Shown here: positions 35,815 through 37,677 of the stretch, in pieces | Position numbering within the stretch: the first letter of the stretch is position 1 | Layout: each line of letters begins with the position of its first letter | DNA from: Chloroflexota bacterium | GTDB lineage: Bacteria > Chloroflexota > Dehalococcoidia > UBA2979 | Length of the DNA stretch: 37,677 nt | Assembly (NCBI GenBank): GCA_002707835.1 | Contig: PANZ01000011.1 | Location: forward strand, 1 to 37,677 | Direction of reading: 5' to 3' | Notes under the pieces: model-generated | What the model was told of the DNA's origin: nothing | Database searches by the model: none | What the model saw: only the letters and a program-made list of their open reading frames with translations | Program-made: the position numbers and the translations under genes

Positions 35815-37195
35815 AATCAGCCTTACGTGACCTGCTAACTAAAATTGATCGTATTTGCAACATAGCAGTATACGTAGCAATAACGTCTAATCGCCCACCC
35901 AAAGGAACATTATCTAAAGCCCTGTCTAAAGATTCTTCAATATTGGAGCAAACTAAGCGAGGATTAATTCCAGCCAAATGCCATCTGAGTGCAAAATCAT
36001 TAGCTCTAATACCAGAGCACACCAAATCAATATTATATTTTTTCAGCCTTTCAATATCAGCATCATAAATCCAAGAAACATCTTCACCATCCTGAATTCC
36101 ATCATTGAGTATTGCCAATAAATTAACTTCAATAGACTCAGAATCCGGCATAATTATCTTAATTGTCTCATTGAACCCGGTAGGGTTTTTAGTTAATAAA
36201 ATTCTGATTTCTTTTTGATCTACTAAAAATATTTCTTGTCTACCTTGAGGTGGCTTAACTGCATTAAGAGAACTTGCAATTAAATCAATATCTACCTCTA
36301 ACGCATAAGCTGTCGCTGCAGCAGCAAGTGCATTATATACCACATACAAACCGGGCATATTAATTATTATCTTGTGCCTAATATCATCAATAACTAAATC
36401 AAAGCCAGAACTGCCATTTTTTAAGGAAATATTTTGCGCCCTCACCTTAGGTTTAGGTCGAAATACAGTACAACAGTCACACCGCCATTGCCCTAAATGG
36501 CTCATATACAAGTTGTCATATTTTAATACACTTCCTCTAGCACAAAATCGAGCATCTTTTACATTGTAGAGATCTTCAATCTTTAAATTATCATCTTCAA
36601 TCCCAAAAGTTATAACTTCTCCAGTTGTACATTCTTGAAGTCTACAAATATTCGGATCATCGACGTTTATGACAATACTCCCGTACTCTCCCTTTGCTTT
36701 TATCATGTCCTGCCAACGCAGAGCTAAATTATCAACTTCACCATATCGATCAAGTTGATCTCGGAATAAGTTTAGAAATGTTGATACACGTGGATTGAGT
36801 TGATTGAAAGTACGAGCCAATTCAGCTTCATCAACTTCAAACAAACCAACTTGCTGCTTATTTTTTGGGTATCCTCCCCAAGCATTTACTGCATCGGCAT
36901 AGGCGGAGATTAAGCCTCTCTCTAGGTTAGATCCTGCAGTATTGGTAAGGGTGTTAAAGCCTGCATTTTCTAAAATTAAATTAAGAAAATTAGTTGTCGT
37001 TGTCTTGCCATTTGTTCCTGAAATTGTCACAACACCATCAGCCATATTCTGGGATAGCGAATAAAGCAATTTTTTAGAGATCAAACCACCTACCAAACCT
37101 GGCAGAGCCGTCGCACCTTCCTTTCGACGCAAACGTACTATTTGACCTGCAAACCTTCCAAAAATCAGTGCAATTCGATCTTGAAGCGCGTCCAT
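35801..37195 (-). CDS. murT: Lipid II isoglutaminyl synthase Mur-ligase subunit MurT
   Basis: VVTISGTNGKTTTTNFLNLILENAGF, NTAGSNLERGL, FEVDEAELARTFNQLNPRVSTFLNLFRDQLDRYGEVD, RCDCCTVFRPKPK, PGLYVVYNALAAAATA; 14-bp overlap with gatD. Confidence 0.95.
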   Translation of the reverse strand: MDALQDRIALIFGRFAGQIVRLRRKEGATALPGLVGGLISKKLLYSLSQNMADGVVTISGTNGKTTTTNFLNLILENAGFNTLTNTAGSNLERGLISAYADAVNAWGGYPKNKQQVGLFEVDEAELARTFNQLNPRVSTFLNLFRDQLDRYGEVDNLALRWQDMIKAKGEYGSIVINVDDPNICRLQECTTGEVITFGIEDDNLKIEDLYNVKDARFCARGSVLKYDNLYMSHLGQWRCDCCTVFRPKPKVRAQNISLKNGSSGFDLVIDDIRHKIIINMPGLYVVYNALAAAATAYALEVDIDLIASSLNAVKPPQGRQEIFLVDQKEIRILLTKNPTGFNETIKIIMPDSESIEVNLLAILNDGIQDGEDVSWIYDADIERLKKYNIDLVCSGIRANDFALRWHLAGINPRLVCSNIEESLDRALDNVPLGGRLDVIATYTAMLQIRSILVSRSRKADYEII

Positions 37196-37236
37196 ACATC
37201 ACTCGCTCACCCAATTAGGCTCAAGATACTATGACA

Positions 37237-37677
37237 TTAGTTTTTTTCCCAGCGAATAAGTTCATCCTCAAACTTACTCACACGTTCATCATATTCTAAA
37301 ACTGTAAGATGAGCCAAAGTTTCTCCAAGTGCACTTCTTTTTTGCCAAATTGAAAATTCTTTAAATGATCGCGTATTCCATTTCACCCTGGAAGAAATTT
37401 CAGCTGCAGTCACAGCACCTTCTCCAATACTTACCAATATCTCTTCTAAACGTTCGTGATGGTGGTGAACTAGAAAATCACATCTGTTAGACAAGTTTTC
37501 TATATTATATTCATGTGCCGGTAAGCCTAAAATGCCTCCAAATGCAGCTACTTTTTTAAGCGATGACATATACTCAGCCAATGGCGATCTTTGTGTATTT
37601 TCATCTTCCACATGTAATGAAACGTTAGGCGTTATTCTTGGAAGGACATGATCACCCGTCAACATAACTTTATTACT
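37237..37677 (-). CDS. MBL-fold hydrolase with C-terminal winged-helix region, N-terminus beyond window
   Basis: Frame open to the right edge: SNKVMLTGDHVLPRITPNVSL...ILGLPAHE...HHHHERLEEILVSIGEGAVTAAEISSRVKW. Confidence 0.8.
   Translation of the reverse strand, partial: SNKVMLTGDHVLPRITPNVSLHVEDENTQRSPLAEYMSSLKKVAAFGGILGLPAHEYNIENLSNRCDFLVHHHHERLEEILVSIGEGAVTAAEISSRVKWNTRSFKEFSIWQKRSALGETLAHLTVLEYDERVSKFEDELIRWEKN

Overview
This is a gene-dense, AT-rich bacterial chromosomal window. Nearly every gene is on the minus strand. Gene content (split cytochrome b complex, rplI-dnaB-dnaD-helicase-loader cluster, MurT/GatD, CysO/CysM/Mec-type genes) fits a Chloroflexota-like lineage, but that taxonomy is inference. 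Housekeeping content: rpsF (partial), glyA, replication genes, purL/purQ, purH/purM/purF, pgpH-like HD hydrolase, yqeY, rpsU, a bc-type complex, folK, lgt, murT/gatD. The standout is an apparent 11-gene minus-strand operon (about 33.88 to 26.06 kb). It starts with a SAM-I-clan riboswitch and a 25-aa leader ORF that look translationally coupled to a threonine-synthase homologue. It carries two sulfur-carrier pathways: MetM/MetO-like homocysteine synthesis and CysO/CysM/Mec+-like cysteine synthesis. Its E1 activating enzyme is fused to its own ubiquitin-like domain, and it also encodes a JAMM protease, a second cysteine synthase and an Rrf2 regulator. With a MoaD-MoaE fusion elsewhere in the window, there are four beta-grasp sulfur carriers in three C-terminal states: free GG, GG+L, and GG buried in a fusion. 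Other points of interest: a tandemly duplicated DnaC/DnaI-type helicase loader whose first AAA+ module looks degenerate; a pair of tiny desulforedoxin-like proteins, one lacking the metal cysteines; a 33-aa single-TM peptide before cytochrome b; acidic C-terminal tails on both S6 (45-bp tandem repeat) and L9; and a LexA-box-like palindrome upstream of the rplI-dnaB operon. Small ORFs under 60 aa were translated by hand.
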